Of a stretch of DNA of 64,000 bases, positions 1-9,328 are shown piece after piece. The stretch is taken from positions 1-64,000 of the forward strand of contig NZ_JAFIBU010000001.1 of the NCBI RefSeq assembly GCF_017833255.1, in the 5' to 3' direction. Made by a program: the position numbers and the translations under genes. Below the pieces are notes generated by a model. The model was not told where the DNA came from. It made no database searches and worked only from the letters and a program-made list of their open reading frames with translations. How positions within the stretch are numbered: the first letter of the stretch is position 1; every line of letters starts with the position of its first letter. The stretch comes from Paenibacillus sp. PvR098. Its GTDB lineage: Bacteria; Bacillota; Bacilli; Paenibacillales; NBRC-103111.

Positions 1-1124
1 ACTTTACGTTCGAAGAGATGAGAGAAGGGGTCGAATTTGCGGAAAAGTATGGAGCCAAAGTGTTTGTAGCCACCAATATTTTTGCCCATAATGAGGATTT
101 GTCTGGTCTTGAGGCCTATTTGAAGGGAATCCAAGATGCCGGGGTTCACGCAATCATCGTAGCCGATCCCGTCATCATCGAAACGTGCAGACGTGCGGCG
201 CCGCGGCTCGAGATTCATCTGAGCACACAGCAGTCGACAATGAACAGGCAGGCCGTGCAGTTCTGGAAGGAAGATGGAGTGGACCGCGTTGTATTGGCCC
301 GGGAAGCTACCATGGAAGAAATCATCGAGATCAAACAACATGTTGATATTGAAATCGAGGTTTTTGTGCATGGCGCTATGTGCAGTTCGTATTCGGGCCG
401 TTGTGTGCTTTCTAACCATTTCACGGATCGGGATTCCAACCGTGGAGGGTGCTCACAGTCCTGTCGTTGGAAGTATGATTTGTTCACAACTGAGGAAGAT
501 ATGGAGCAGGCGCAGGTCGGCATTAAAGAGATTCCGCTGTTCCAGGCCGACGATAATCCGTTCTCTATGAGCTCCAAGGACTTGGGCATGATCGAGCATG
601 TGCCAGAGCTGATTCGTGCAGGGGTGGACAGCTTCAAAATCGAAGGGCGCATGAAGAGTGTCCACTATGTGGCTACTGTCGTGAACGCCTATCGTCAAGC
701 GATCGATGCGTACTTTGCCGATCCGGAGCATTATGAAATGAAGCCGGAGTGGCTCTACGAAATCCAGAAAGCGGCAAATCGTCCTTTGAATACCGGCTTC
801 TTCTACGACCAGCCGGACCATGAGGACCATATCTTCGAGCCGGAGGATAAGATTTCGCCGTACGATTTTGTGGGTGTGGTCATGGAGTACGACGACAAGA
901 CGCAAACCGCGCTGATTCAGCAGCGCAACCATTTCAAGCCAGGGCAGGAGGTCGAGTTTTTCGGGCCTCAAGGCACCTTCTTCAAGCAGGTTGTTCCTGA
1001 GCTGCACAGCGAGGATGGTCAGCAGCTTGATGCGGCACGGCACCCGTTGCAGCTCATTCGTATGAAGGTGGAGCAGCCGGTTAAACCGCTTGATCTGATG
1101 AGGAAGAAAATGGGGAATAAGTAA
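1..1124 (+). CDS. trhP2: U32 family peptidase-like tRNA hydroxylation protein (5' partial)
   Basis: The reading frame is open from the first bases of the window (before the ATG at 18), so the 5' end of the gene lies outside. The visible 370 or so residues contain the U32 core with the Cys-rich signature RGGCSQSCRW near residue 142 and the downstream SFKIEGRMKS motif, followed by a C-terminal beta-barrel-like domain. This two-domain layout matches the larger of the two Bacillus U32 paralogues (YrrO, now TrhP2), which act with YrrN in prephenate-dependent 5-hydroxylation of tRNA U34. They are named peptidases, but that activity is not established for this subgroup. A strong terminator follows immediately, so this is the last gene of its operon. 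The family is certain; the TrhP2 assignment rests on the C-terminal extension. Confidence 0.9.
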   Translation, partial: FTFEEMREGVEFAEKYGAKVFVATNIFAHNEDLSGLEAYLKGIQDAGVHAIIVADPVIIETCRRAAPRLEIHLSTQQSTMNRQAVQFWKEDGVDRVVLAREATMEEIIEIKQHVDIEIEVFVHGAMCSSYSGRCVLSNHFTDRDSNRGGCSQSCRWKYDLFTTEEDMEQAQVGIKEIPLFQADDNPFSMSSKDLGMIEHVPELIRAGVDSFKIEGRMKSVHYVATVVNAYRQAIDAYFADPEHYEMKPEWLYEIQKAANRPLNTGFFYDQPDHEDHIFEPEDKISPYDFVGVVMEYDDKTQTALIQQRNHFKPGQEVEFFGPQGTFFKQVVPELHSEDGQQLDAARHPLQLIRMKVEQPVKPLDLMRKKMGNK

Positions 1125-1137
1125 GCAGCAGAATATG

Positions 1138-1170
1138 AAGCCGCGGCGAACAAAGCCGCGGCTTTTTTTC
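1138..1170 (+). terminator. Rho-independent terminator of the U32 gene
   Basis: AGCCGCGG and CCGCGGCT arms with an 8-nt loop are followed by a run of seven T. It begins 14 bases after the U32 stop codon. The remaining 297 bases up to the chemoreceptor start hold no gene that I can support. Confidence 0.9.
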
Positions 1171-1467
1171 ATGGTCAGCGAGATTGTTTTGGGAGATGTG
1201 ACTTCCGTAGGGGGAATCATTCTATGGTTCTATGAGCCTATAATGATTATGCTGGTTTGTCCCGATATATAGAAGAATACGGGATATTAAAAACATATAA
1301 AACTTGTATGCGTTCACATTCTTATAACGACTTGGGGCGGTGGAACTATATTTTTTTGAATTAACCGTGAGAGAGAAAAGGATTATGACTAAACTTGTCG
1401 AATACGTATAAGCTAAGTTTCATTTTACACAATCAGTTAACAATTCCAGATCTAGGTGGTGGTCTAT

Positions 1468-3645
1468 GTGAAGAATTCTTGGTCTTCACTCAAAGCTAGC
1501 TTGCAAAAAGCCGGCAAATCAGTAGCAGAAAAGCTTCGCGCAAACCAGTCCAACAAGCCAAACCATCAAGGGAAATCCGTCGGATCTCTCGCAGCCGATA
1601 CGATAAAAGGCATTCGATTGGATCATGTGATGAAGTCCGTAGGGGCCAAGTTGTTTGTTATTTTTCTTTTGTGCATTTGGTTTTTCGTTTTGAGCGTAGG
1701 ATTTATTTCTTATTTCATTTCCAGAGACGTTATACAAGACAAGGTAGCTGAAGCGTCCGAACAAACGATTATTCAAGCAGGTCAAAAGCTGGACATTCTG
1801 TACAGTACATATGAAGATCTGACCATGCAGATTTTGCTTGACGAAGATATGAAGAATGTACTGAACGAGTTGGAACAATTAAACGTAAACACCTATGACT
1901 ATCTTGTGCTTCGCCAAAGTCTAGGAGAAAGACTGAACGTGTATTCCTATTCGAATAAAGCAATCGGGTCCATTCAACTGATGAAATCCGACGGCGTACC
2001 GTTGGCTGGATCGGGCGGTACCATTAAACAGGAAGACGTGGCTCAGGAAAGCTGGTTCAAATCGATCTTGGAGAAAAACGGATCGGTGGAATGGTTGGAG
2101 ACTAAACCTGGAGGATTCTCCCAAAACGTCGGAGTTCCTGGGGCGGCAAGCTTCGGATTAGGACGTGTTCTAAAAATCGCGAACGATCAACAAGTGGTCC
2201 TGCTGATGGAAATCAATCTGGACGTCATCGACAAAGAATTAAGTGAAATCAACATGGGCGAAGGCGGAAGAACGATTATTGCCAATCCGGATATGAAATT
2301 GATATATAACATTGACCGGGCAACCATTGGAAACGACAGTAATCTAGGCGTTGCTAAGGAAGCGCTTCAAAATGAGAGGGGAAGGCTTCATAGTGACAAT
2401 AATGAAATGCAGCTTGTATACTACAAATCTCTCAAGAACGATTGGCTGTTAGTAGGCGAGATGCCTGTAAATGAGCTGGTGAAGGATGCCAAAACCATTT
2501 CGAATATGACCTGGTTGATGGCTGCTATCGCAACAGTGATTGCGATCATCATCGGTTACTTCATCGCCCGGATGATCGGAGGCCCGATTATCATGCTCCG
2601 CAACTTGATGAAACAGGGAGAGCAAGGAGATTTGAGAGTGCGTATGAAGGTTGATCGGAAAGATGAGATCGGCCAATTGGGTGAAAGCTTTAACCAGATG
2701 ATGGAGAAAATCACTGGACTCGTGCAGCAAACCAATCAGTCGGCGCAGGATGTGCTGAATACCGCGAGCGATTTGTCTGATGCTTCGAAGAAGACGGCAA
2801 CCTCAGCCAAGGAGATTGCGGTCGCAACGGAGGAAATTGCGAACGGCTCGTCCAGCCTGGCCGTTGAATCAGAGCGCGGCAATGAGTTAACCCACAGCAT
2901 TGGTGTACAAATGAAAAATGTGGTCGATGCGAATGTCGTAATGGGCTCTTCCGCTTCGGATGTTCAGAAGTCGAGTAAACAAGGGATTGAATACATGTCC
3001 GAGTTGATCGGCAAGACGAGTACCACAGAAGCGATGACGCGGGAAATGGTGGAGAAGGTAGATAATCTTAAGGAAAGTACCAGCTCCATTCGCAAAATTC
3101 TGGACATGCTGAACAGCATTACGAAACAAACGAACATCTTGTCCTTGAATGCGACCATCGAAGCGGCCAGAGCAGGCGCTGCCGGCAAAGGTTTCATGGT
3201 GGTGGCTGACGAAATCCGTAAGCTTGCTGATCAGTCCCGCCAATCCATTGCAGTCGTGGGAGAAATTACGGAGAAGATTCAAAAGGAGATTGACGAAACG
3301 GTGCACGTTCTTTCTCAAGCGTATCCGATCTTCCAAGAGCAGATTCAATCCGTTAAAGAAGCGGATTCCATCTTCAAGCAGGTGGATTCACAAATGGGCG
3401 GCTTGATTGATAGGCTTTTTGAAGTAACGGAGTCCATCGGTCAATTGGAATCCTCACAAGTGGTATTGAATGATGCGATGACGAACGTAAGCGCTGTGGC
3501 GCAGCAATCGTCAGCTACATCTCAGGAGGTCGCATCCTTAAGCTCAGAGCAGTTGAATGTCAGCAGCGGCCTAGTGAAACTGTCGGACAAGCTGGAGGAA
3601 CTGTCCAATTCGTTGAAAGAATCGCTTTCCAAATTCCAAGTGTAG
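1468..3645 (+). CDS. methyl-accepting chemotaxis protein with extracellular sensor
   Basis: Transmembrane chemoreceptor that signals through CheA/CheW to the flagellar motor. A hydrophobic segment near residues 58-85 and a second near 345-365 flank a roughly 260-residue extracellular domain of the dCache type. A HAMP domain (IIMLRNLMKQGEQGDLRVRM) and a long helical signalling domain follow. The hairpin tip is clear (SITKQTNILSLNATIEAARAG), so it should bind CheA. Three in-frame GTG codons exist at 1456, 1459 and 1468. The last is chosen because AGGTGG at 1454-1459 lies 8 nt ahead of it, giving 725 residues. A basic 50-residue cytoplasmic N-terminus precedes the first membrane segment. It is a monocistronic unit bounded by terminators. 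The ligand cannot be predicted. Confidence 0.93.
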   Translation: MKNSWSSLKASLQKAGKSVAEKLRANQSNKPNHQGKSVGSLAADTIKGIRLDHVMKSVGAKLFVIFLLCIWFFVLSVGFISYFISRDVIQDKVAEASEQTIIQAGQKLDILYSTYEDLTMQILLDEDMKNVLNELEQLNVNTYDYLVLRQSLGERLNVYSYSNKAIGSIQLMKSDGVPLAGSGGTIKQEDVAQESWFKSILEKNGSVEWLETKPGGFSQNVGVPGAASFGLGRVLKIANDQQVVLLMEINLDVIDKELSEINMGEGGRTIIANPDMKLIYNIDRATIGNDSNLGVAKEALQNERGRLHSDNNEMQLVYYKSLKNDWLLVGEMPVNELVKDAKTISNMTWLMAAIATVIAIIIGYFIARMIGGPIIMLRNLMKQGEQGDLRVRMKVDRKDEIGQLGESFNQMMEKITGLVQQTNQSAQDVLNTASDLSDASKKTATSAKEIAVATEEIANGSSSLAVESERGNELTHSIGVQMKNVVDANVVMGSSASDVQKSSKQGIEYMSELIGKTSTTEAMTREMVEKVDNLKESTSSIRKILDMLNSITKQTNILSLNATIEAARAGAAGKGFMVVADEIRKLADQSRQSIAVVGEITEKIQKEIDETVHVLSQAYPIFQEQIQSVKEADSIFKQVDSQMGGLIDRLFEVTESIGQLESSQVVLNDAMTNVSAVAQQSSATSQEVASLSSEQLNVSSGLVKLSDKLEELSNSLKESLSKFQV

Positions 3646-3651
3646 TATTGA

Positions 3652-3684
3652 AGTCTTTCCCTGTAAGCGGGGAAAGGCTTTTTT
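3652..3684 (+). terminator. terminator of the chemoreceptor gene
   Basis: CTTTCCC and GGGGAAAG form a hairpin followed by GCTTTTTTG, directly after the receptor stop codon. Confidence 0.85.
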
Positions 3685-3770
3685 GCCGCTCATCGCCCTT
3701 ATCGAAACGTTTGGAGCAAGTGAGAGATGAACATACTGTTACTAGATTAGAAGCGATAAAGGAGATTCCG

Positions 3771-5576
3771 ATGAATGACAAAACCGAGCTGAAGAAGCAT
3801 CGTATGTTCCTTGCATTACTGGTGATTGTCGGTTTTTTGATCATTTGGAATATCAGATTGTTCTGGATTCAAGTCGTCGCGACTCGCAGCTTCGCAGGGA
3901 GAGGGATCGATTTGCTGGAGAACTCTGTGCTTCAGCGGGAAAAAGGCATTGTCCTTGATAGTGGCAGAGGCGATTTCGTTGACCGAAGCGGTATTCCTCT
4001 AACAGGCAAAGAGCTGAGAGTGCTGACCGTTTTTCCTGTCCACGAGGACAGCGGCACGGAAGGTCTTCGGGAAAAGTCCCTGAATCGGGTCGCGGATTGG
4101 ATGGGAATACCGGCAAAGGAATGGCATGTCTATGTCAGGGGACTGAAGTCTCCGGAAATGTGGACCGAATCGGGCAGACCGGTCGCACTTACCGATTCTC
4201 AAGCAGAACGGATCGAAGCGCTCGGATTGCCGGATGTTCGGGTAATGCGCTACAAGCAGCGGTATGAACAGCAGCAAACGGCCGGCCATGTCATTGGTTT
4301 TATCGGACAAAATCCGGACCGGATCAGGCGTCAGTTCACAGATCAAGTCCATAATGGAGAGCTTCAGCTCACAAGTAAAATCGGCAATGCCGGGCTAGAG
4401 AAGACATTTGAATATTGGCTTCAAGGTATTGGTGCCACGTCGGTGTCCTTGTTTACCGACGGGGTGAAGCGGCCGCTGCCTGGTCTGGATGTGAGAGCGG
4501 TATCTCCGGATAACCCCTACTATCCGTTAAGAATTGTAACGACACTAGACCATGGGATTCAAACCCGGATCGAGCGGCAAATGGAGCGGCTGAAAATAGC
4601 GGAAGGCGCTGTCGTCGTGCTGGACATCCACAATGCGGATACGGTGGCCATGGCCAGCACCCCTTCATTTCATCCAGAACATGTGGATCCGGCAGACGGG
4701 AATTGGAGCAATCGAGCAGTGAAAGCGACCACCCCGGGCTCGATATTCAAAACAGTAACGGCTGCCGCAGCTTTAGAGGAACAAGCAGTACAATGGAATG
4801 AAACGTTTGAATGCAATGGGGAGCTGGGCAAGTACGGATTCACCTGCTGGAAGAAGGGGGGGCACGGGCAGCTTACACTGGAGGAAGGTTTTGCGCATTC
4901 CTGCAATATTGTCTTCGCAGAAATCGCGAAACGTATCGGTGGTGAGAAGCTGGATCACTATGCGCAAAAGCTGGGGTTTGCGAATTTCGTAGGCTGGTCG
5001 GGATCGGTCCCCAGTCAGGAAGGCTTCCGGCAATGGGACGGAGAAGAAAAGGGTCAGGTGTATCACGCATCTTCTAATAAGAGAGATGAAGGGTCTTTAG
5101 TGCAGACGGCCATCGGACAGCGGGACGTGCAGGTTACTCCTCTCCAGGCGGCGAATCTGATCGTTAGCTTGTACGCACAGGGAAAGGTGCTCTCACCTCG
5201 CATCGTCCAAGAAATCCAGTTTCAGAATGGTCGGCTGCATACCATGTTCCCTCCTAAGGGAGTGGAAGAGCTCCCGTCCGGTTCCGTAAAGCCTGCCACC
5301 GCCAAGCGATTGCTCGCATGGATGGAGGAAGTAGTCGGTTACGGTACCGGAACAGAGCTGCAGTCGGCAAAGTGGCCGATCGCAGGGAAATCGGGAACGG
5401 CTCAAGTCACCTTGAAGAGTGGTAAACCGGGAGAAAGCCATTGGTTCGTGGGATATGGGCCAACAGATCAACCTCGATACGCCGTTGCTGTTCTCGTACA
5501 GAATTTGCCGGAAGGCCACCGCAATCAAGCCATCCCATTGTTCAAGGAAGTCATGGACGTTCTGGCTGCTCAGTAA
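3771..5576 (+). CDS. class B penicillin-binding protein (transpeptidase)
   Basis: D,D-transpeptidase that cross-links peptidoglycan outside the membrane. The ATG at 3771 is chosen because AAAGGAGA stands 6 nt ahead. The resulting 601-residue protein starts with a short cytoplasmic tail and one membrane anchor (residues about 13-35), then a PBP dimer domain and the transpeptidase domain. The three catalytic motifs are visible: S324-I-F-K, S377-C-N and K540-S-G-T. No PASTA domains follow, unlike SpoVD or PBP2x. The size and organisation resemble Bacillus PbpI/PbpA-type proteins, but the exact orthologue cannot be decided by eye. The gene stands alone, between a terminator and a convergent kinase gene whose stop codon begins 3 bases after its own. 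Confidence 0.92.
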   Translation: MNDKTELKKHRMFLALLVIVGFLIIWNIRLFWIQVVATRSFAGRGIDLLENSVLQREKGIVLDSGRGDFVDRSGIPLTGKELRVLTVFPVHEDSGTEGLREKSLNRVADWMGIPAKEWHVYVRGLKSPEMWTESGRPVALTDSQAERIEALGLPDVRVMRYKQRYEQQQTAGHVIGFIGQNPDRIRRQFTDQVHNGELQLTSKIGNAGLEKTFEYWLQGIGATSVSLFTDGVKRPLPGLDVRAVSPDNPYYPLRIVTTLDHGIQTRIERQMERLKIAEGAVVVLDIHNADTVAMASTPSFHPEHVDPADGNWSNRAVKATTPGSIFKTVTAAAALEEQAVQWNETFECNGELGKYGFTCWKKGGHGQLTLEEGFAHSCNIVFAEIAKRIGGEKLDHYAQKLGFANFVGWSGSVPSQEGFRQWDGEEKGQVYHASSNKRDEGSLVQTAIGQRDVQVTPLQAANLIVSLYAQGKVLSPRIVQEIQFQNGRLHTMFPPKGVEELPSGSVKPATAKRLLAWMEEVVGYGTGTELQSAKWPIAGKSGTAQVTLKSGKPGESHWFVGYGPTDQPRYAVAVLVQNLPEGHRNQAIPLFKEVMDVLAAQ

Positions 5577-5578
5577 GT

Positions 5579-6868
5579 CTAATGATAGGTAGAGGCGTGC
5601 AGGGAAGGGATCAGAATAGAAAAGCAGGTACCTTTGCCGACTTCGCTTGTCACATCAATGCGTCCCTGTATGTTCTGAATCGTCCGGTACGTAACCATCA
5701 TACCCAGTCCCGTTCCTTTGCCGCGAGTAGAATAAAAAGGCGTCCCCAGACGTCTTATTTCGTCAGCTGTCATTCCGATGCCGTGGTCGATAATATCGAT
5801 GCACACGGTATGGTTCTGCAGTACGCCGACGAGCTGCAGCTTGCCTCCGCCGGGCATCGATTCGATCCCGTTCTTGCACAAGTGAACGATACACTGCATA
5901 AATTTATCCGTATTGGCGCTAATCATAAGCCGTTCCTGCAAATGTGTCTCGATGGTCACGCCTTTTAGATCGGCATACGATTGCAGCGATTCAATGGCGG
6001 AAGAAATAACAGGCTTGGCATCGAACAACTGAGTTGCTTCCAATTGGGGTTTGGCGAATGATAAGTAGTCGTTGATAATGGATTGGGCTTTGTCCATTTC
6101 TTCCAGAACCAATTGGTTGTACATTTGCCGTTTGTTTTCCGATAATTGGCTTTGACCCATCATCTGAACAAACCCGCGGACAACAGTCAATGGATTGCGG
6201 ATTTCATGGGCAAACGATGCCGCGAGTTCGCTCAGCATGTTCATTTTGTCCTTGTGCTGCATCTGTTTGCGGAGATCGAGATTTCTCTTGATTTGCCGTA
6301 TGGTATACACGATAAGAACCGAAGTGATAGTGAAAATCAAACAGTATAAAGAAAAAAAGATGAAAAAATAAATGGTAGTAGGAACTCCGTCCAACCATTG
6401 GCTTAGCAGGGCGAAAAATGCCGTAATGAGCGATATCATCAGCCCCAATATGCTGCCCTTGATAGGGTGAAGCAGCTTAGTTGCATCGCCGAGCCTTTTT
6501 TGACAGTACCATAACAGAATCAGAATAAAGCTTAACAATATCGGAAGAGTATGAAGACCAGCACCGCTTATGTGCCAGCGGTATCCCATAATGACTGCAG
6601 CGACAGCCAGCGCCGGAACAGGTCCGGCATAAAAAAAACAAATCGCTAGCGGTATCATACGGAAGTCATAGCGGTACCCGGGATACCATTCGAACGGGTA
6701 CGACATGCTGGACACGGCAACAAGAGCGCAAACAGCGGCTGCAATCCAGCGGTTGGTGTTTTCATCCATTTGCTGCAGCCGCTCCATCCAAAATAGCTGA
6801 TAAAGCATAACAGGAGTTATGACGATGATCATGTGAAGCAGCAGTTGGTTGATTAGAGTCAAATGCAT
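5579..6868 (-). CDS. membrane sensor histidine kinase, 5TM-Lyt/KinB-like
   Basis: The N-terminal 190 residues contain about six hydrophobic segments with very little extracellular sequence, as in 5TMR_LYT-type or KinB-like sensors. The catalytic core follows: the H-box AHEIRNPLTVVRGF with the phospho-acceptor His221, then an N-box-like HLCKNGIESM, DHGIGM and a G-rich GKGTGLGM lid. No response regulator gene lies nearby, so it is an orphan. In spore formers such orphan kinases often feed the Spo0F phosphorelay, but that is inference here. The ATG at 6868 is taken as start; a GTG directly before it (6871) is also possible, and the SD (AAAAGG) is unusually close. Its 3' end abuts the penicillin-binding protein gene with a 2-base gap. 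Confidence 0.88.
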   Translation of the reverse strand: MHLTLINQLLLHMIIVITPVMLYQLFWMERLQQMDENTNRWIAAAVCALVAVSSMSYPFEWYPGYRYDFRMIPLAICFFYAGPVPALAVAAVIMGYRWHISGAGLHTLPILLSFILILLWYCQKRLGDATKLLHPIKGSILGLMISLITAFFALLSQWLDGVPTTIYFFIFFSLYCLIFTITSVLIVYTIRQIKRNLDLRKQMQHKDKMNMLSELAASFAHEIRNPLTVVRGFVQMMGQSQLSENKRQMYNQLVLEEMDKAQSIINDYLSFAKPQLEATQLFDAKPVISSAIESLQSYADLKGVTIETHLQERLMISANTDKFMQCIVHLCKNGIESMPGGGKLQLVGVLQNHTVCIDIIDHGIGMTADEIRRLGTPFYSTRGKGTGLGMMVTYRTIQNIQGRIDVTSEVGKGTCFSILIPSLHASTYH

Positions 6869-6945
6869 CACCTTTTAGGGGGATAATCAAAATAGAGTTA
6901 TAAATACATATTCGACAAAATTTTCAAATTTCCTACATAATGACA

Positions 6946-6992
6946 AAAAAACCTTCTCGGACCGGAGGGACATTGGCCTGAAAAAGGTTTAA
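6946..6992 (-). terminator. probable terminator downstream of the epimerase
   Basis: Read on the minus strand, AACCTT and AAGGTT with inner GGCC/GGTC pairing are followed by a run of seven T. It lies about 60 bases after the epimerase stop, between the epimerase and kinase genes. Confidence 0.6.
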
Positions 6993-7051
6993 CGTGAATG
7001 GAATAAAGAGGGGATAATTGACGGTTCCCATGGGTTAAGCTATTTTTCCAC

Positions 7052-7984
7052 CTAGCAAGTGCTGGATTTATAGAGGCCTGCGTAGTATTTAATCGTTTCG
7101 CTGAGACCGCTGCGGAGAGAGAATCGGGGTTCCCATCCAAGCTGTTTTTTGGCCGCCGTATTATCGAGCCGGCTGTGGATGATGTCACCGATGCGCTGCG
7201 GCATATATTGCGGTGCGAACGGTTTGCCGCACAGCTCGCTCATCAGCTTCAACAGCTCATTCACCGATGTTTGCTGATTCCAGCCGATGTTGTAAATGCC
7301 CCTGCTTCCACGTTCAAAAGCTGCCAGGTTGGCGGATACGATATCTTTGACATAAATGAAATCGCGGGTCTGCTCTCCATCGCCGAAGATGACGGTCTGC
7401 TGTCCTTGCAGTAATCGATCTACGAAGATAGATACAACACCGCCCTCGCCTTTCGGATCCTGACGAATTCCGTACACGTTAGCATAGCGTAAAATCGTGT
7501 AATCCATACCGGATAATTGGGCAAAAGCTTCAATGTAATGCTCCGGTGTATGCTTGGAAATACCGTAGAAAGATATCGGGCGGAGCGGATGCTGCTCATC
7601 TACACCAAGATAATCCGGAGGTCCGTAGACCGCGGCGGACGAAGCGTAGATCAGTTTACGAACCCCGTGCTCGCGGCATTGCTCTAAGATGGAGATGGTC
7701 CCGAGAATATTCACTTTTGCATCGAATAACGGTTGGTTTATGGAAGTCTGAACATCGATTTGGGCCGCGTGATGGATAACAATATCCGGTTTGGCTTCTT
7801 CAAAAACAGCTCCGAGCCGATCGCCTGTAATGTCGACAGGATGCAATACCGCCTTTGGATTCACGAATTCGTGGTTGCCGGTCGTCATATTATCAATGAC
7901 ATGCACCTTGTGTCCCGACTCGATGAGAGCATCCACGATGTGAGAGCCAATGAAGCCAGCGCCCCCGGTGACCATAACATTCAT
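7052..7984 (-). CDS. NAD-dependent epimerase/dehydratase, UDP-glucose 4-epimerase type
   Basis: Extended short-chain dehydrogenase of 310 residues. The N-terminal NAD-binding motif VTGGAGFIGSHIVD is at residues 5-18. The catalytic ASSAAVYG serine/threonine site is near residue 117, and YGISKHTPEHY supplies the Tyr-x-x-x-Lys pair. The C-terminus (RDFIYVKDIVSANL, then IGDIIHSRLDN) is typical of GalE/WbpP-like epimerases acting on UDP-sugars. GGAGGAATAACT ahead of the ATG supports the start. No other sugar-metabolism genes are adjacent, so the precise substrate (UDP-glucose, UDP-GlcNAc or another) is open. It likely supplies a precursor for cell-surface polysaccharide. Confidence 0.92.
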   Translation of the reverse strand: MNVMVTGGAGFIGSHIVDALIESGHKVHVIDNMTTGNHEFVNPKAVLHPVDITGDRLGAVFEEAKPDIVIHHAAQIDVQTSINQPLFDAKVNILGTISILEQCREHGVRKLIYASSAAVYGPPDYLGVDEQHPLRPISFYGISKHTPEHYIEAFAQLSGMDYTILRYANVYGIRQDPKGEGGVVSIFVDRLLQGQQTVIFGDGEQTRDFIYVKDIVSANLAAFERGSRGIYNIGWNQQTSVNELLKLMSELCGKPFAPQYMPQRIGDIIHSRLDNTAAKKQLGWEPRFSLRSGLSETIKYYAGLYKSSTC

Positions 7985-8021
7985 AGTTATTCCTCCAAAT
8001 GATTATAATACAGCACGATAC

Positions 8022-9083
8022 TCAGGATAGATTGCTCGGAAGCAGAGGTATTTTCCATTGCGACGCTTCGATCCAAGTCCGGTTGCTGAATTCTCGCCCA
8101 CGAATTACGACCTCGTGCGGAAACACTTGTATATACATTCCTTGTACCGGTGTTCCCTGCCCGCCGGATCTGGCCCTTGTTTTGCCTACGGAGGCATTGT
8201 TGAACCAGTGAAAGGTGTTCTGACGGTTATAATGGTCTTCCCCCACGAAGTTGCGGTGACTGTGTCCAGACAGCACGAATACGTTGCTATAGGGCTCGAG
8301 AATGGCACGGAATTGCTTGGCTCGAATTAAACGATGCGTTCCGCCGTCTGTTCCCGGTTCGGGAAGCGGCTGATGAATGAAGACAAATGCGGGACGCCCA
8401 TCCTTGTGGGCCTTCATGGTCTCATCAAACCAAGCGAGCTGCTCGTCGGAATACCATGCGCCTTCCCCGACTTCAGGCTTTTCTTGCACATAAGCCTCTT
8501 GCGAAAGCATAATGAGATGAACGTCCTTGATCCATACTTCATGAAAAGGGTTGCTCTCATAACCGGTGAATCGCATAAAACGTTCACGGGACATGGCGTC
8601 TGTTTTGCCGTTGGGCATCGTCTCCGTAGTGAAAGCTCCTTTGTCGTTCAGCCATATGTCGTAATAATCGTGGTTGCCCATATTGGCATACAGAGGAGGC
8701 AGCTTGTAATCGCTTAATATCGATTGCAGCTTTTTGTATTCGACGTCTCTGCCGAAGTCTGTCAAATCGCCGCCCAGGACGATCGTATCCACCGAGGACT
8801 CAAACTGGCTGACGTCTTTTAAAGCTAAATGCAGTTTGCCGTCGAAGACGGAATCCGCTGCTGATATATGCAGATCGCTAAGTAGAAAGAAGGAGAGGAG
8901 CGGTGTGGAAAGGTTAGCGGAAGCGCTTTGTTCTTCAAGCGGTTTGGTCTGAGTTTCTTGCGATGTTACCTCGGCTTCCGTTGTTGAGGAACGGTTCAAG
9001 ACATGGGATGCAGTAAGGGCACCGCCTGACATGAGCGTGAGGATGGCAAGCATTTGTTTGACAAAGAGTCTTCTTGACATCAT
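8022..9083 (-). CDS. exported calcineurin-like metallophosphoesterase
   Basis: The metal-binding motifs of the calcineurin-like phosphoesterase superfamily appear in order: DLHIS, GGDLTDFG, GNHDYYD, a lone H in FIHQPLPEP, and GHSHRN. The start at 9083 is chosen over the upstream codon at 9176 because GGGAGG lies about 9 nt ahead. It then begins MMSRRLFVKQ followed by a hydrophobic stretch, a signal that resembles a Tat peptide (SRRLFVK). The mature protein is preceded by a Ser/Thr/Glu-rich linker. It is 353 residues. The substrate (phosphodiester, nucleotide or wall polymer) cannot be read from sequence. It is divergent from the DUF2157 gene and appears to be monocistronic. Confidence 0.88.
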   Translation of the reverse strand: MMSRRLFVKQMLAILTLMSGGALTASHVLNRSSTTEAEVTSQETQTKPLEEQSASANLSTPLLSFFLLSDLHISAADSVFDGKLHLALKDVSQFESSVDTIVLGGDLTDFGRDVEYKKLQSILSDYKLPPLYANMGNHDYYDIWLNDKGAFTTETMPNGKTDAMSRERFMRFTGYESNPFHEVWIKDVHLIMLSQEAYVQEKPEVGEGAWYSDEQLAWFDETMKAHKDGRPAFVFIHQPLPEPGTDGGTHRLIRAKQFRAILEPYSNVFVLSGHSHRNFVGEDHYNRQNTFHWFNNASVGKTRARSGGQGTPVQGMYIQVFPHEVVIRGREFSNRTWIEASQWKIPLLPSNLS

Positions 9084-9328
9084 ATTATGCTTTTCCCTCC
9101 GGGGGTTGGGCTGATTAGCTCTATTATAATGGAGCGTGGTTAAAAATTGAATAAGCGTTTGGAGATTTATAGTCACATGTCTTAGAGCATGTCTACATTC
9201 ATGATCAAAGCAGGCGAATGGACGGGTACTACACGAAGTTAGTACTTCCTTTCTTCAACCGCTTGGATATACTGAAGTTAACAGGACCTGCCGATGAGGT
9301 ACGTCCGTGTTAAAAAGGGGGTGTGGCT

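Noticed and set aside
453..1220. 255-residue minus-strand frame opposite the U32 gene
   Set aside because: Antisense shadow; the plus strand encodes a clear U32 protein.
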